This document shows, in pieces, positions 9,413 through 18,789 of a stretch of 64,000 nucleotides of DNA; within the stretch, counting starts at the first letter, position 1; each line of letters opens with the position of its first letter. A program made the position numbers and the translations under genes. The stretch is from Arthrobacter subterraneus. Lineage in GTDB: Bacteria > Actinomycetota > Actinomycetes > Actinomycetales > Micrococcaceae. The stretch covers positions 62,001-126,000 of the forward strand of contig NZ_FNDT01000004.1 of assembly GCF_900099735.1 (NCBI RefSeq), in the 5' to 3' direction. Under the pieces are notes generated by a model. It was given only the letters and a program-made list of their open reading frames with translations, had not been told where the DNA came from and ran no database searches.

Positions 9413-10008
9413 GACCGGGCGTCGTATTCGCGGCGCAGCGCGGTCGTCTTGGCGATGTACCCGTGCCACACGAGCAGCGCGGCGGGGAACGCCAGTTCCA
9501 CCACCATAAGGATGATCAGGAGGTAGTGAGGGGTGCCGGAGAAAGCCCAGGAGAGAACCCTGCCGATCCCGCCGATGAAGACCATCAGGCAGACCAGCCA
9601 CAGCATGTTTGCCCACTGGAACTTCACGGCGATGGTCACAAAAGCGGCGCCCACACCGATCATCATCGCGGCGAAGAACCGGAACTGGTTCTCGAGGGTC
9701 GGATTGACGGGACCGTCTCCGGTCTCGGGCAGTCCGGCCGTCCCGGTGATCAGGTAGTACCCACCGAACCCGGCGATGACGAGTCCAACCAGCACCACAA
9801 CGGTCCGGAATACGCTCCAGTCGCTCCCGGATTTTTTCGCCTTGGCGGGTTTCGTCGAGTCCTTTTTGGTGGTCTTGCCTGCGGGCTGGGTGGAAGGAGA
9901 CCGCCCGGAAGCGCCCGCCGGGCCGGAAGTTCCCGGCGTGCCCGGCCCTGGGGTCGGAGAAGAACTGCGACGATCCGGCTGCGTGTTGTCGGGGGTGTTG
10001 CTGCTCAT
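9409..10008 (-). CDS. DUF4345-like integral membrane protein
   Basis: Predicted 199-aa membrane protein. The first 60 or so residues are Ser/Thr/Pro/Lys-rich and probably cytoplasmic. Four hydrophobic segments follow. The pattern LENQFRFFAAMMIGVG ... FIGGIGRVLSWAFSG matches the DUF4345 family as I remember it. The ATG at 10008 is chosen because AGAGGG lies just upstream; the frame extends to 10113 without a better start. The stop overlaps the convergent surface-protein stop by four bases, with no terminator between them. Function unknown. Confidence 0.7.
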   Translation of the reverse strand: MSSNTPDNTQPDRRSSSPTPGPGTPGTSGPAGASGRSPSTQPAGKTTKKDSTKPAKAKKSGSDWSVFRTVVVLVGLVIAGFGGYYLITGTAGLPETGDGPVNPTLENQFRFFAAMMIGVGAAFVTIAVKFQWANMLWLVCLMVFIGGIGRVLSWAFSGTPHYLLIILMVVELAFPAALLVWHGYIAKTTALRREYDARS

Positions 10009-10090
10009 GGTGTTCCCTCTGTGGTCGATGATCCGCCAGGGGCCGGGCCCCTGCAGATTCATCCTCTCACCCCTGAGGGTCCGGCGCATG

Positions 10091-10549
10091 TCAGCTGACC
10101 CGGGCCACCGCACGGTGTCGGTACAACCACCAGAGGCCCAGCACCGGAAGAATCAGGGGAACAAACCCGTACCCACGCCCATACACGGACCACACCGTGT
10201 CGGCCGGAAAAAGCACCGGGTCAACAATGCTGAGCGTACCCACGGCGAGGACACCGATGAACTCCAGGCCCACAGCAGCGAAGGACAACCAGAACCAACG
10301 CGGACCTGATCGGCTCAGCGAGACGGTGGCGAAAACGTACACCAGGGCAGCGATCGCCGTCAGTGTGTAGGCCAGTGGAGCCTCAGAAAACTTGGTGGCA
10401 ATCTGGAATACGGCGCGGGCGGTCGCTGCCAGGGCGAATACTCCATAGACGGCGATCAGCAAGCGTCCGGGTCCCCGGCTGAGAGCCTCGGCAACCCCGG
10501 AACCGTCCACTTCCCGTGCTGTCCTGCCGGCTTCGGATCTCCGGGTCAT
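10091..10549 (-). CDS. Small integral membrane protein, coupled to the upstream membrane gene
   Basis: 152-residue protein of unknown function with about four hydrophobic segments and the C-terminal sequence RHRAVARVS. A conserved-looking loop reads FPADTVWSVYGRGYGFVPL before the last segment. The ATG at 10549 overlaps the TGA of the previous gene as ATGA, which favours this start over the frame's upstream extension. It is the third gene of a chain beginning with truB. Nothing in it suggests enzymatic activity. Confidence 0.7.
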   Translation of the reverse strand: MTRRSEAGRTAREVDGSGVAEALSRGPGRLLIAVYGVFALAATARAVFQIATKFSEAPLAYTLTAIAALVYVFATVSLSRSGPRWFWLSFAAVGLEFIGVLAVGTLSIVDPVLFPADTVWSVYGRGYGFVPLILPVLGLWWLYRHRAVARVS

Positions 10550-10920
10550 GCCGGAACCACCCCGTGCCAGATCTGCTCCATGCGGAACAGCATCACGAAA
10601 ATGGTCGCGCCCACGGCGCCCAGCACCAGATTGCTCCACCGGGAACGCTCAAGGATTGCCCACCAGAAGGCACCTACCGGAATCAGCAGGGCCGTCAGCA
10701 GGTACCCCCAGAACTCCCAGACCTCGCCGGCCACCGGATCCCCGCCGGCCTGCCGGATGATCCCGGCCACCAGATATACCAGGAGGAAAAGCTCCACGGC
10801 CGCCACCGCGAGGATGGTCACGTCGTTGGGAGGCTGCCGAAGAATCGCAGCACCAACGCACAACACAGTCGAGACAAGGCACACCACGGTGCCGGCCACA
10901 AAGAAACCGTCGACCACCAT
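10546..10920 (-). CDS. Small integral membrane protein immediately after truB
   Basis: 124-residue protein of unknown function with four predicted hydrophobic segments (roughly 5-27, 36-57, 66-90 and 97-116) and few charged residues. Its ATG shares one base with the truB stop (TGATG), so its translation is probably coupled to truB, and its own stop overlaps the next membrane gene. The arrangement suggests the two small proteins are made together and may form a complex. Confidence 0.75.
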   Translation of the reverse strand: MVVDGFFVAGTVVCLVSTVLCVGAAILRQPPNDVTILAVAAVELFLLVYLVAGIIRQAGGDPVAGEVWEFWGYLLTALLIPVGAFWWAILERSRWSNLVLGAVGATIFVMLFRMEQIWHGVVPA

Positions 10921-11849
10921 CAGCTGGCGGCCTCCCCCGGGGCGAAGACCAGGGCCGGTTTCGCCTCCTCGCCCCGCTGTTCCAGCAGCGCGATGAGCTC
11001 GCCGGTGGGAGCGAACGCCGCCACCGGCCGAAGCCCGTAACCTGAGGACGCGGTGTCACCGGCAGCATCATGGCGGATCCTGCGGCCGTGTGAGAGGTCC
11101 TGCGCTTCGGAAGCTGTCAGTTCACGAACCGGGAACAGTGCACGGGCGGCCTCATCAATTCCGAGGACGCGGAGATCCTGCGCGAGTTCCTCCAGTGTGG
11201 CCGCCTGGTCCAGGGTGTACGGACCCACCTCCGTGCGGCGAAGTGCCGTGAGGTGCCCGCCGACGCCGAGGGCTGCGCCGAGGTCCCGGGCCAGTGCCCT
11301 GATGTAGGTACCGGAACTGCACCGGACGGTGACGTCGAGATCCTGGATGGCTCCCCCGTCCTGGCGCCGGATATCGGTGATGTCGAAGCTGTGCACCGTG
11401 ACGGGGCGGGCCTGAAGGACCACGTCCTCACCGGAGCGCACACGGTTATAGGCCCGCTGACCGTTCACCTTGATGGCGCTCACGCTGCTGGGGACCTGCG
11501 AAATCTCGCCGGTGAGTCCGGTAACCGCGGCCCGGATCGCATCGGCCGGGATGCTGCCGGCCGGGGTTGAGGCAGTCACGTCTCCCTCGGCGTCGTCTGT
11601 GATGGTGGACTGTCCGAGGCGGATCGTGGCCGTATAGGTCTTCGGCGTACCCACAATGTAGGTCAGGAGGCGGGTTGCGCGGTTGATTCCGACGACGAGG
11701 ACGCCGGTGGCCATGGGATCGAGCGTGCCGGCATGCCCCACCTTCCGGGTGCCTGCCAGCCGCCGCATCCTGCCCACCACGTCATGGCTGGTCCAGCCCT
11801 GCGGCTTGTCCACTATTACCAGTCCAGAGTGGACCTGCCCGGAATTCAC
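10920..11849 (-). CDS. truB: tRNA pseudouridine-55 synthase TruB
   Basis: Makes the universal pseudouridine 55 in the T arm of tRNA. The 309-aa protein has the catalytic motif GHAGTLDPMATGVL with the nucleophile D44, and the N-terminal GLVIVDKPQGWTSHDVV. The C-terminal part resembles the extended TruB C-terminal domain of Actinobacteria. The start is GTG at 11849; only 53 bases separate it from the divergent aminotransferase. A TATACT -10 lies 8 bases upstream, so the transcript is probably leaderless. Two membrane genes follow with overlapping stops and starts. Confidence 0.96.
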   Translation of the reverse strand: MNSGQVHSGLVIVDKPQGWTSHDVVGRMRRLAGTRKVGHAGTLDPMATGVLVVGINRATRLLTYIVGTPKTYTATIRLGQSTITDDAEGDVTASTPAGSIPADAIRAAVTGLTGEISQVPSSVSAIKVNGQRAYNRVRSGEDVVLQARPVTVHSFDITDIRRQDGGAIQDLDVTVRCSSGTYIRALARDLGAALGVGGHLTALRRTEVGPYTLDQAATLEELAQDLRVLGIDEAARALFPVRELTASEAQDLSHGRRIRHDAAGDTASSGYGLRPVAAFAPTGELIALLEQRGEEAKPALVFAPGEAAS

Positions 11850-11857
11850 GCCTCCCA

Positions 11858-11896
11858 GTATAGGTGTCGGGAACGGGCCCTCCTCACCGCTACTAT
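11858..11896. promoter_or_regulatory. Divergent back-to-back promoters of truB and the aminotransferase
   Basis: On the minus strand TATACT (11863-11858) lies 8 nt before the truB GTG. On the plus strand TACTAT (11891-11896) lies 6 nt before the aminotransferase ATG at 11903. Neither gene has a properly spaced Shine-Dalgarno sequence, so both mRNAs are likely leaderless. The -10 elements are only 27 bases apart, so the two polymerases should compete. No strong -35 is seen. Confidence 0.55.
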
Positions 11897-11902
11897 GCCC
11901 GT

Positions 11903-13045
11903 ATGCCGTCCATCGCGAAGCACATTGAACAGCTGCCCTCCAACCAGATCCGGGAGATCACCCAGGCTGCGTGGGCCACCCCTGATGCGATTGTGCTCAG
12001 CATCGGCGAGCCGGGTTTTCCTGTTCCGCGCCACATCCTCGAAGCCGGCATGGCAGCGCTGGACCGGGACGAGACCAATTACACCCCCAACGAAGGCATT
12101 GCGGCCCTCCGGCGCAGTTTCGCCACGCGGTTCGGCAGCAGGAACGGGATGGACCTCGACCCCGCCCGGGTCTACGTCACCGCCGGCGCACAGCAGGGCC
12201 TGCACCTCGCCATGAGCATGCTGCTCAATGCCGGTGACGAGGTCCTAATTCCTAACCCCGGCTACCCGACCTTCACCATGACCGCCCAGCTGGTTCACGC
12301 CCGGCCGGTGAGCTATCCGCTCCGGCCGGACAACGGATTCCAGCCGCGGATCAGCGATCTGGAGGATCTGGTGGGACCGCGCACCAGGCTCCTCGTCGTG
12401 AACTCACCGTCCAATCCCCTGGGTGCGGTCTTCAGTGAACAGCTCACCCGTGAGCTGATGGAGTTCGCCGAACGCCACGACCTGTGGATCCTGTCGGACG
12501 AGTGCTATGAGGCGTTCACCTATGGGGTGCCCCACGTCAGTCCGGCCCGCTTCGACGCCGACCCCCAACGGGTGGTGACCTCACTGACCCTGTCGAAGAC
12601 CTTCGGCCTCACCGGCCTGCGGGTCGGCGCCCTGGTGATGCCCGACGGTCTTGGCACGGAATTCAATGCCGTGATGGAGTCAATCGTGTCCTGTGTGGGG
12701 GCGTCACCGCAGTATGCGGCTGTCGCGGCGCTGACGGGGCCCACGGACTACATCGAGACGGCAGCGCGTCACTACCGTTCCAACCGGGACGCTGCGACGG
12801 CGGTGCTCTCCTCGCTCAATATCGACTACCTGGATGCGCAGGGCGCGTTCTATCTGTGGGCCGATCTGTCCCATGCCACCGGCGGAGATGTGCGTGCCTG
12901 GGCCCACAGGTTCCTTGCTGAGGAGGGGGTGGCGGTGGCGCCCGGGACCGCGTTCGGCTCCAACGGCGAAGGGTGGATCCGGATTGCGCTCTGCACAGAC
13001 AGCGAAAGCCTGCTCACCGGAGTGGGCAGGCTTCCGAAACGCTGA
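11903..13045 (+). CDS. Class I/II PLP-dependent aminotransferase
   Basis: Fold-type I aminotransferase of the aspartate/alanine/aromatic group (380 aa). Visible residues include N171 in NSPSNPLG, D199 and Y202 in LSDECYEAF, the PLP lysine K232 in SLTLSKTFGLTGLR and R240 after it. The C-terminal GWIRIALC segment should supply the carboxylate-binding arginine. The ATG at 11903 is preferred over the frame's upstream GTG at 11864 because a -10 element sits 6 nt before it. It is the only gene on its strand here and is divergent from truB. The substrate cannot be told from sequence alone. Confidence 0.88.
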   Translation: MPSIAKHIEQLPSNQIREITQAAWATPDAIVLSIGEPGFPVPRHILEAGMAALDRDETNYTPNEGIAALRRSFATRFGSRNGMDLDPARVYVTAGAQQGLHLAMSMLLNAGDEVLIPNPGYPTFTMTAQLVHARPVSYPLRPDNGFQPRISDLEDLVGPRTRLLVVNSPSNPLGAVFSEQLTRELMEFAERHDLWILSDECYEAFTYGVPHVSPARFDADPQRVVTSLTLSKTFGLTGLRVGALVMPDGLGTEFNAVMESIVSCVGASPQYAAVAALTGPTDYIETAARHYRSNRDAATAVLSSLNIDYLDAQGAFYLWADLSHATGGDVRAWAHRFLAEEGVAVAPGTAFGSNGEGWIRIALCTDSESLLTGVGRLPKR

Positions 13046-13063
13046 CGCTCAAACCTTCGACAC

Positions 13064-13513
13064 TTACAGGGAGTCTTCGTCCCTGGTGTCTTCCTCGCCC
13101 GGCTTCCGGTAGGGGTCAGCCTCGCCGGCGAAGGCGGCCTTGCGTGCAAGCTCGGCAACCTCCGCGTCGCGTTCCTTCGCTGTGCGGAGCAGTTCCTCAA
13201 GGTGGTTTGCGTTGACCGGAATCTCGTCCGGCACAAACTCGAGGGTGGGGGTCAGGCGTGCCGTGATGTTCCGGCCCACCTCGGCCCGGAGGACTCCCCT
13301 CGCGGATTCAAGAGCGCGGTGTACCGCGTCCTGCTCCTCGGACTCGCCGAAGACCGTGTAATAGATGGTGGCATGCTGCAGGTCATTGGTGACCCGTGCA
13401 TCGGTGACCGTGACCGCTTCCAGCCGTGGGTCCTTGACCCGGCGGCGGAGGGCTTCGGCGACAATCACCTTGATGCGCTGGGCCATGCGTGCAGCGCGTG
13501 CGGCGTCTGCCAT
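13064..13513 (-). CDS. rbfA: Ribosome-binding factor A
   Basis: RbfA is a KH-like 30S maturation factor that acts late in 16S rRNA processing and cold adaptation. The 149-aa protein has the family segments RIKVIVAEALRRRVKDPRL, VTVTDARVTNDLQHATIYYTVFG and the LEFVPDEIPVNANHLEELL region. A charged Glu/Asp-rich tail extends beyond the domain. The ATG at 13513 has AAGGAG upstream. It lies downstream of infB, as in most bacteria, with a hairpin between them, and is convergent with the aminotransferase after an 18-base gap. Confidence 0.96.
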   Translation of the reverse strand: MADAARAARMAQRIKVIVAEALRRRVKDPRLEAVTVTDARVTNDLQHATIYYTVFGESEEQDAVHRALESARGVLRAEVGRNITARLTPTLEFVPDEIPVNANHLEELLRTAKERDAEVAELARKAAFAGEADPYRKPGEEDTRDEDSL

Positions 13514-13592
13514 GGCAACTCCTTACTTCCTCCCGAACGGGAGCTAAAGACTACGACGACGGCGGCATCCGCCGCTGTGCCGGTACGGGCAG

Positions 13593-13628
13593 GGGCTGGG
13601 CCGCCGCCTTGCGGCAGCGGCCCAGCCC
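13593..13628 (-). terminator. Hairpin between infB and rbfA
   Basis: Arms GGGCTGGGCCGC (13593-13604) and GCGGCCCAGCCC (13617-13628) pair perfectly over 12 bp, with an inner GCC/GGC extension and a TTGC tip. It begins 9 bases after the infB stop. There is no U tract; it may act as a partial terminator or an RNA-stability element between infB and rbfA. Confidence 0.7.
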
Positions 13629-13637
13629 GGTTCGACC

Positions 13638-16523
13638 CTAGACGCGGGGCTTTTCCCGCATCTCGAAGGTCTCGATGATGTCGCCTTCCTTGACGTCATT
13701 GAACGAACCGAGGCCGATACCGCACTCGAAGTCGGTACGGACTTCGGTGGCGTCGTCCTTGAAGCGCTTGAGCGAGTCCACGGAGAGGTTCTCTCCGATG
13801 ACCTTGCCGTCGCGCAGGACGCGGGCCTTCGTGTTGCGTCGGATGATGCCCGAGCGGACGATCGAACCGGCGATGTTGCCGAACTTGGAGGAACGGAACA
13901 CCTCGCGGACCTCTGCGGTACCGAGCTGCACCTCCTCGTACTCCGGCTTGAGCATGCCCTTGAGTGCCAGCTCAATGTCATCAATCGCGGCGTAGATGAC
14001 CGAGTAGAAGCGCATGTCCACGCCTTCACGCTCGGCGAGGTCCGCCACGCGCTCCGCCGGCTTGACGTTGAAGCCGATGATGATGGCGCTGTCGACCGTG
14101 GCCAGGTTGACGTCATTCTGCGTGATGGCACCGACGCCGCGGTGGATAACGCGCAGCTGCACGCCCTCCCCGACATCGATCTTGAGCAGCGAGTCTTCCA
14201 GTGCCTCGACGGCACCCGACACGTCACCCTTGAGGATGAGGTTGAGGGTGTCGACCTTGCCCTCGGCGACGGCCTGGTCGAAGTCTTCCAGGCTGACGCG
14301 CTTGCGGCGCTTGGCGAGGGCCGCGTTGCGGTCGGCGGCTTCGCGCTTCTCGGCAATCTGGCGTGCGGTGCGCTCATCGTCGGTGACAAAGAACGTGTCG
14401 CCGGCGCGGGGCACGTTGGACAACCCGAGCACCTGGACCGGACGTGACGGCTCGGCCTGGGTGACCACGTCGCCGTTCTCGTCGAACATGGCGCGGACGC
14501 GGCCGTGAGCCGTGCCGGCCACGATGGTGTCGCCCACGTTCAGCGTTCCCGACTGGACCAGCACGGTCGCAACCGCACCGCGGCCCTTGTCGAGGTTCGC
14601 TTCGATGGCAATACCGCGGGCGTCCTTGTTGGGGTTGGCCCGCATGTCCAGCGCCGCGTCGGCGGTGAGCAGGACGGCCTCGAGGAGGTCGTCGATGCCC
14701 ATGCCCTGGAGCGCGGAGACATGGACAAACATGGTGTCGCCGCCGTATTCCTCAGGCACGAGTCCGTATTCGGTGAGCTGACCCTTGACCTTGTCCGGGT
14801 TGGCGCCTTCCTTGTCCATCTTGTTGACGGCCACGACAATCGGCACGTTGGCCGCCTGTGCGTGGTTCAACGCCTCAACGGTCTGCGGCATGACGCCGTC
14901 ATCCGCAGCGACAACGAGTACCGCGATATCCGTGACCTTCGCACCACGGGCACGCATGGCGGTGAACGCCTCGTGACCGGGGGTGTCAATGAAGGTGATG
15001 GCACGCTGGGTGTCCTCGTGGACGTGCTGGATCTGGTACGCACCGATGTGCTGGGTGATACCACCATGCTCGCCCTCGACAACCTTGGTATTGCGGACCG
15101 CGTCAAGCAGTCGCGTCTTACCGTGGTCAACGTGGCCCATGACCGTGACTACCGGCGGGCGGGCTTCGAGTTCCTCGTCGCCTTCGGCCTCCAGTTCGGC
15201 ATCGAAGTCGATGTCGAAGCTGCTGAGGAGCTCGCGCTCCTCGTCCTCCGGCGAGACGACCTGGATCTTGTAGCCCAGCTCGGTACCCAGCACCTCGAAG
15301 GTGTCCTCGTCCAGCGACTGGGTGGCCGTTGCCATCTCACCGAGGTGGAACAGCACGGTCACCAGTGCGGCGGGGTTCGCCTCGATCTTGTCGGCAAAGT
15401 CCGTGATCGAAGAACCACGGCGCAACCGGACAACGGTGTTGCCGTCGCCGCGGGGGACGCTGACGCCGCCCAGCGACGGAGCCGACATCTGCTCAAGTTC
15501 CTGCCGCTTTGCACGCTTCGACTTGCGCTGCTTTCCGCGGCCTGCTCCACCCTTGCCGAAGGCGCCGGCTGTGCCGCCGCGACCGCGACCGCCCTTGCCG
15601 AAACCGCCGCCGACCGGGGCTCCTCCGCCTGCACCGGGTGCTCCACCGGGACCCCGGCGGGGGCCGCCGCCGGCAGCTCCGCCACGGCCCGGCGCAGCGG
15701 GACGTTCAGTGCGGTTGGGCATCATGCCCGGAGTAGGACGTGCACCACCGGCACCGCCAGCGCCGCCGGGACGCGGTGCGCCTGGTCGGGGCGCTCCCGG
15801 ACGGGGGCCACCCGAACCGGCTGCGGGGCGGGGGCCGCCTGCACCGGCGGCGGGACGGGCTCCACGGTCGTCATCGCGGCGTCCACCCGGCCGGGGCATG
15901 CCCTGCGAGGTGGCGAACGGGTTGTTACCCGGGCGGGGACCGCCGGAGCGGTCGCCGTCGCCGCCGCGACCGGACCGGGGCATGCCCTGGGAGGTCGCGA
16001 AGGGGTTGTTGCCTGGGCGGGGCGAACCGGTCCGGTCGCCGGGGCGGGCCGCTCCGGGACGTGCAGCGGACGGACGCGCAGCTGCGGGCTTCGGGCCCGG
16101 CTTGCGGTCGGACGCTGCGTCGGAACCGGAACCGGACTCGGTGCCCGTTCCGGTGTCTGTCTCGGCCTTGGGCGGCTCCGGTGCGGAGAACGCCGGGGCT
16201 GCCGGTGCCTGCTCGCGGGGAGCTTCGGGGGCCGGCGCTGCCGGCTTTTCCGGAGCGGGGGCCGGTGCGGCAGGGGCCGGACGCGGCGTTGCCGCCTTCG
16301 GTCCGGGCTGCGCGCCGCGGGCCGGCGCCGGAGGTGCTGATGCCGGTGCCTTGGCTGCTGCCGGGGCATCGGGGAAAGCGCCGCGAAGTTTCTTCACGAC
16401 GGGCGCTTCAATGGTCGAGGATGCCGACCGGACGAATTCGCCCAGTTCCTGCAGCTTTGCTACTGCATCCTTCGAGGTGATTCCGAGCTCTTTGGCGAGC
16501 TCGTGTACGCGGACCTTGGCCAC
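13638..16523 (-). CDS. infB: Translation initiation factor IF-2
   Basis: GTPase that loads fMet-tRNA onto the 30S subunit and drives subunit joining. The N-terminal 45 residues form the helical IF2_N domain ([31 protein letters not shown] region). Residues of about 60-340 are a long Pro/Ala/Gly/Arg-rich linker with two [11 protein letters not shown] repeats and GGARP/PRPG motifs, as is usual for Actinobacteria. The G domain begins with GHVDHGKT near residues 461-468. The C-terminal fMet-tRNA-binding domains are complete; 961 aa total. The GTG start at 16523 has AGGAG five bases upstream. It lies between ylxR and rbfA. Confidence 0.98.
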   Translation of the reverse strand: MAKVRVHELAKELGITSKDAVAKLQELGEFVRSASSTIEAPVVKKLRGAFPDAPAAAKAPASAPPAPARGAQPGPKAATPRPAPAAPAPAPEKPAAPAPEAPREQAPAAPAFSAPEPPKAETDTGTGTESGSGSDAASDRKPGPKPAAARPSAARPGAARPGDRTGSPRPGNNPFATSQGMPRSGRGGDGDRSGGPRPGNNPFATSQGMPRPGGRRDDDRGARPAAGAGGPRPAAGSGGPRPGAPRPGAPRPGGAGGAGGARPTPGMMPNRTERPAAPGRGGAAGGGPRRGPGGAPGAGGGAPVGGGFGKGGRGRGGTAGAFGKGGAGRGKQRKSKRAKRQELEQMSAPSLGGVSVPRGDGNTVVRLRRGSSITDFADKIEANPAALVTVLFHLGEMATATQSLDEDTFEVLGTELGYKIQVVSPEDEERELLSSFDIDFDAELEAEGDEELEARPPVVTVMGHVDHGKTRLLDAVRNTKVVEGEHGGITQHIGAYQIQHVHEDTQRAITFIDTPGHEAFTAMRARGAKVTDIAVLVVAADDGVMPQTVEALNHAQAANVPIVVAVNKMDKEGANPDKVKGQLTEYGLVPEEYGGDTMFVHVSALQGMGIDDLLEAVLLTADAALDMRANPNKDARGIAIEANLDKGRGAVATVLVQSGTLNVGDTIVAGTAHGRVRAMFDENGDVVTQAEPSRPVQVLGLSNVPRAGDTFFVTDDERTARQIAEKREAADRNAALAKRRKRVSLEDFDQAVAEGKVDTLNLILKGDVSGAVEALEDSLLKIDVGEGVQLRVIHRGVGAITQNDVNLATVDSAIIIGFNVKPAERVADLAEREGVDMRFYSVIYAAIDDIELALKGMLKPEYEEVQLGTAEVREVFRSSKFGNIAGSIVRSGIIRRNTKARVLRDGKVIGENLSVDSLKRFKDDATEVRTDFECGIGLGSFNDVKEGDIIETFEMREKPRV

Positions 16524-16710
16524 ATTTCTCCTGTCTCGGTCCGCACCGAGTCAGGAGCGAACCGTCTAATTCCTACTGCAGACCCCAGCCGCCGAAGCAG
16601 CTGACGCGCCGATTGCAGAGCTCAACAGATTGTTCATCGTTGGGCACTCATCGCTGGGTACTCATCGGGTTTCCATCAGTTTTCTGACCCGCTTTCAGGG
16701 AGGACGGTGT

Positions 16711-17007
16711 TCATGCAGGAGGTTCCGATGTCGAAACTTCCTGAAGCGTGTGCAGCCAGTGCTCAACGCCCCGCGTATCCACTGCGCCCCGAAAGGCACG
16801 GTTGAACGCTTTGCGTTTGAGCGCAAGCTCCACACAGGACGGCCGGGGGTGCAACCAGGCACCCCTGCCCATTAGCCGACGGCGGAGATCCACCTCAGCG
16901 ACGCTGACGCCGCCGTGGTTGACCGCTGACCATCGGACCAGGTTGGCTTGATCATCACGGCCTCGACAACCGATGCAGGTTCGAACCGGTTGGTGGCGTA
17001 ACGACAT
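16711..17007 (-). CDS. ylxR: YlxR-family nucleic-acid-binding protein
   Basis: Small basic protein of the YlxR/DUF448 family that sits between nusA and infB in most bacteria; members bind RNA and have been linked to transcription control and RNase P. The N-terminal motif VRTCIGCR is diagnostic, and GRGAWLHPRPSCVELALKRKAFNRAFR follows. I choose the ATG at 17007, giving 98 aa. An upstream in-frame ATG (17031) and a longer frame exist, but TAGAAT, a good -10, lies only 11 bases before 17007. The 187 bases from the ylxR stop to the infB start show no clear feature. Confidence 0.88.
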   Translation of the reverse strand: MSLRHQPVRTCIGCRGRDDQANLVRWSAVNHGGVSVAEVDLRRRLMGRGAWLHPRPSCVELALKRKAFNRAFRGAVDTRGVEHWLHTLQEVSTSEPPA

Positions 17008-17081
17008 AAGCCCTATCCATTCTAGCGCCATGCAGGTCGATATGGTGCATTGACCGATTACCGGGCAGCATGCCCGCTGTT

Positions 17082-18053
17082 TCAGGCCCCCGCCGCATCC
17101 GATGCGATATCGATCCGCCAACCGGTCAGCTTGGCGGCAAGCCGTGCGTTCTGGCCTTCCTTGCCGATGGCGAGGGACAACTGGTAGTCCGGGACGACCA
17201 CCCGTGCGCTGCGGGTCTTCTCATCGGTGATGGTGACCGACGACACCCGCGAGGGCGACAGCGAGCTGGCAATGAAGGTTGCCGGATCATCGCTGTAGTC
17301 CACGATGTCGATTTTTTCGTCGTTCAGCTCGTTCATGACCGCGCGCACCCGCGAACCCATCTCACCGATGCACGCGCCCTTCGCATTCACGCCGGGGACG
17401 TGGGCCACCACTGCGATCTTGGTGCGATGACCGGCTTCCCGCGCGAGGGCAACGATCTCGACGCTCTTGTCGGCGATCTCGGGAACCTCCAGCTCAAAAA
17501 GCTTCCGCACGAGGCCGGGGTGTGAACGCGACAGGGTGATCGACGGACCCTTCATCCCACGGTGCACATCCACCACGTAGGCGCGCAGGCGTGTTCCGTG
17601 CAGATACTTCTCACCGGGAACCTGTTCCGGCGGCGGCAGCAGTGCTTCGACCGAACCGAGGTTCACCTGGATCATGTGGGGGTTGTTGCCCTGCTGGATC
17701 ATCCCGGCGACCAGCTCGCCCTCCTTGCCGCGAAATTCACCGAGGATGTTGTCGTCCTCGGCGTCGCGCAGGCGCTGGAGGATGATCTGGCGTGCGGTGC
17801 TTGCTGCGATTCTGCCGAAACCGGTAGGGGTGTCGTCGTACTCCCCCACGGCCACGCCGTCGTCGTCCAGTTCCGTTGCCCAGATGGTGACGTGGCCGGT
17901 TCGCCGGTCAAGTTCCGCCCGGGCCGTTTCCTGCGCACCGGCAGTCTTGTGGTAGGCAACCAGCAGTGCCTGTTCGATCGTCGGGATCAGCAGATCCAGG
18001 GGGATCTCGCGTTCACGTTCAAGTAGCCGCAGAGCGCTCATATCTATGTCCAT
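17082..18053 (-). CDS. nusA: Transcription termination/antitermination factor NusA
   Basis: NusA binds RNA polymerase and nascent RNA, modulating pausing, termination and rRNA antitermination. The 323-aa protein is the short actinobacterial form: N-terminal domain, S1 domain around residues 120-190, then two KH domains with the KH1 loop around [17 protein letters not shown] and KH2 around [22 protein letters not shown]. It lacks the acidic repeats of E. coli NusA. The ATG at 18053 has GAGGAGG six bases upstream. rimP precedes it by 29 bases, so they form an operon (rimP-nusA), likely continuing into ylxR and infB. Confidence 0.97.
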   Translation of the reverse strand: MDIDMSALRLLEREREIPLDLLIPTIEQALLVAYHKTAGAQETARAELDRRTGHVTIWATELDDDGVAVGEYDDTPTGFGRIAASTARQIILQRLRDAEDDNILGEFRGKEGELVAGMIQQGNNPHMIQVNLGSVEALLPPPEQVPGEKYLHGTRLRAYVVDVHRGMKGPSITLSRSHPGLVRKLFELEVPEIADKSVEIVALAREAGHRTKIAVVAHVPGVNAKGACIGEMGSRVRAVMNELNDEKIDIVDYSDDPATFIASSLSPSRVSSVTITDEKTRSARVVVPDYQLSLAIGKEGQNARLAAKLTGWRIDIASDAAGA

Positions 18054-18082
18054 TGGGGCCTCCTCAGCAACCAGCGGTGTAA

Positions 18083-18685
18083 TCAGTCATTGTCGCCACC
18101 GGCATCCTCGGCATCAGCGTGGGCGAATTCAACCTGGACGGTACCCTTGCGGATCCTGTCATAGGGAATCTCCCGGTCTTCGCCGAACTTCGGCTTGGTG
18201 CCCTTCCTGACGGCAACCAGCGGTGTCAGGGTAACGGATGAGTCCGTGGCGTCCGTCAGCCGGCCCTGAAGCTCCTCACCGTCGAGGAGCCTCACGGCAA
18301 CCAGCCTGCCGACATTCTTCCGCCAGTGGCGGGGCTGGGTCAGGGGGCGCGACACACCGGGAGAGGAAACCTCCAGGTTATAGGGACGCCCGTCATCTCC
18401 CGGGTCATTGTCGAGGGCATTGGAAACGCTCTGCGAGACCTCGAAAATCAGGTCCAGGCTCAGCCCCTCCGGGCCGCCCTCCGGCAGGTCCACAACAACG
18501 TGCAGCGTCCGGTGACCGCCGATGATCCGGACCTCCACGTCTTCGAGGATGAGCGAGTGCTGCTCCACGGTGGGACGCAGGAATTCCCGAAGCCGCTCAG
18601 CTTCGGCTGCCGCGTCCCGGTGCGCGGGAGCCGCGTTCCGGCGGTGTGCGCCAGTGGTGGTTTGCTTGCCGGACCGAACCGCCAT
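18083..18685 (-). CDS. rimP: Ribosome maturation factor RimP
   Basis: RimP binds free 30S precursors and aids 16S pseudoknot maturation. The 200-aa protein has the conserved core [24 protein letters not shown], and [20 protein letters not shown] around residues 110-135, then a C-terminal Sm-like half ending in acidic residues. A 30-residue basic N-terminal extension precedes the domain. The ATG at 18685 has GGGAGG upstream. It is the first gene of the rimP-nusA-ylxR-infB-rbfA group and is divergent from the DUF4439 gene. Confidence 0.95.
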   Translation of the reverse strand: MAVRSGKQTTTGAHRRNAAPAHRDAAAEAERLREFLRPTVEQHSLILEDVEVRIIGGHRTLHVVVDLPEGGPEGLSLDLIFEVSQSVSNALDNDPGDDGRPYNLEVSSPGVSRPLTQPRHWRKNVGRLVAVRLLDGEELQGRLTDATDSSVTLTPLVAVRKGTKPKFGEDREIPYDRIRKGTVQVEFAHADAEDAGGDND

Positions 18686-18718
18686 TGCCGCCTCCCGCTC
18701 GATGATCTTGTAGCTCCT

Positions 18719-18724
18719 ACCCTA
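18719..18724 (-). promoter_or_regulatory. Candidate -10 of the rimP-nusA operon
   Basis: TAGGGT on the minus strand lies about 33 bases upstream of the rimP ATG, giving a short leader that includes the GGGAGG ribosome site. No convincing -35 is present at the expected distance. Placement is inference from the TANNNT pattern. Confidence 0.4.
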
Positions 18725-18789
18725 ACGACTTTATGACAGCTCAGTGAATGGCACACGGAACCCTTCTGCGCATGGCATGATGATCGGTT

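Noticed and set aside
14505-16340. 611-codon plus-strand open frame opposite infB
   Set aside because: Its Gly/Arg/Cys-rich content mirrors the low-complexity IF-2 linker. There is no ribosome site or homology.
15301-16569. 422-codon plus-strand frame rich in Pro/Ala opposite infB
   Set aside because: Shadow of the same repeat region; low complexity only.
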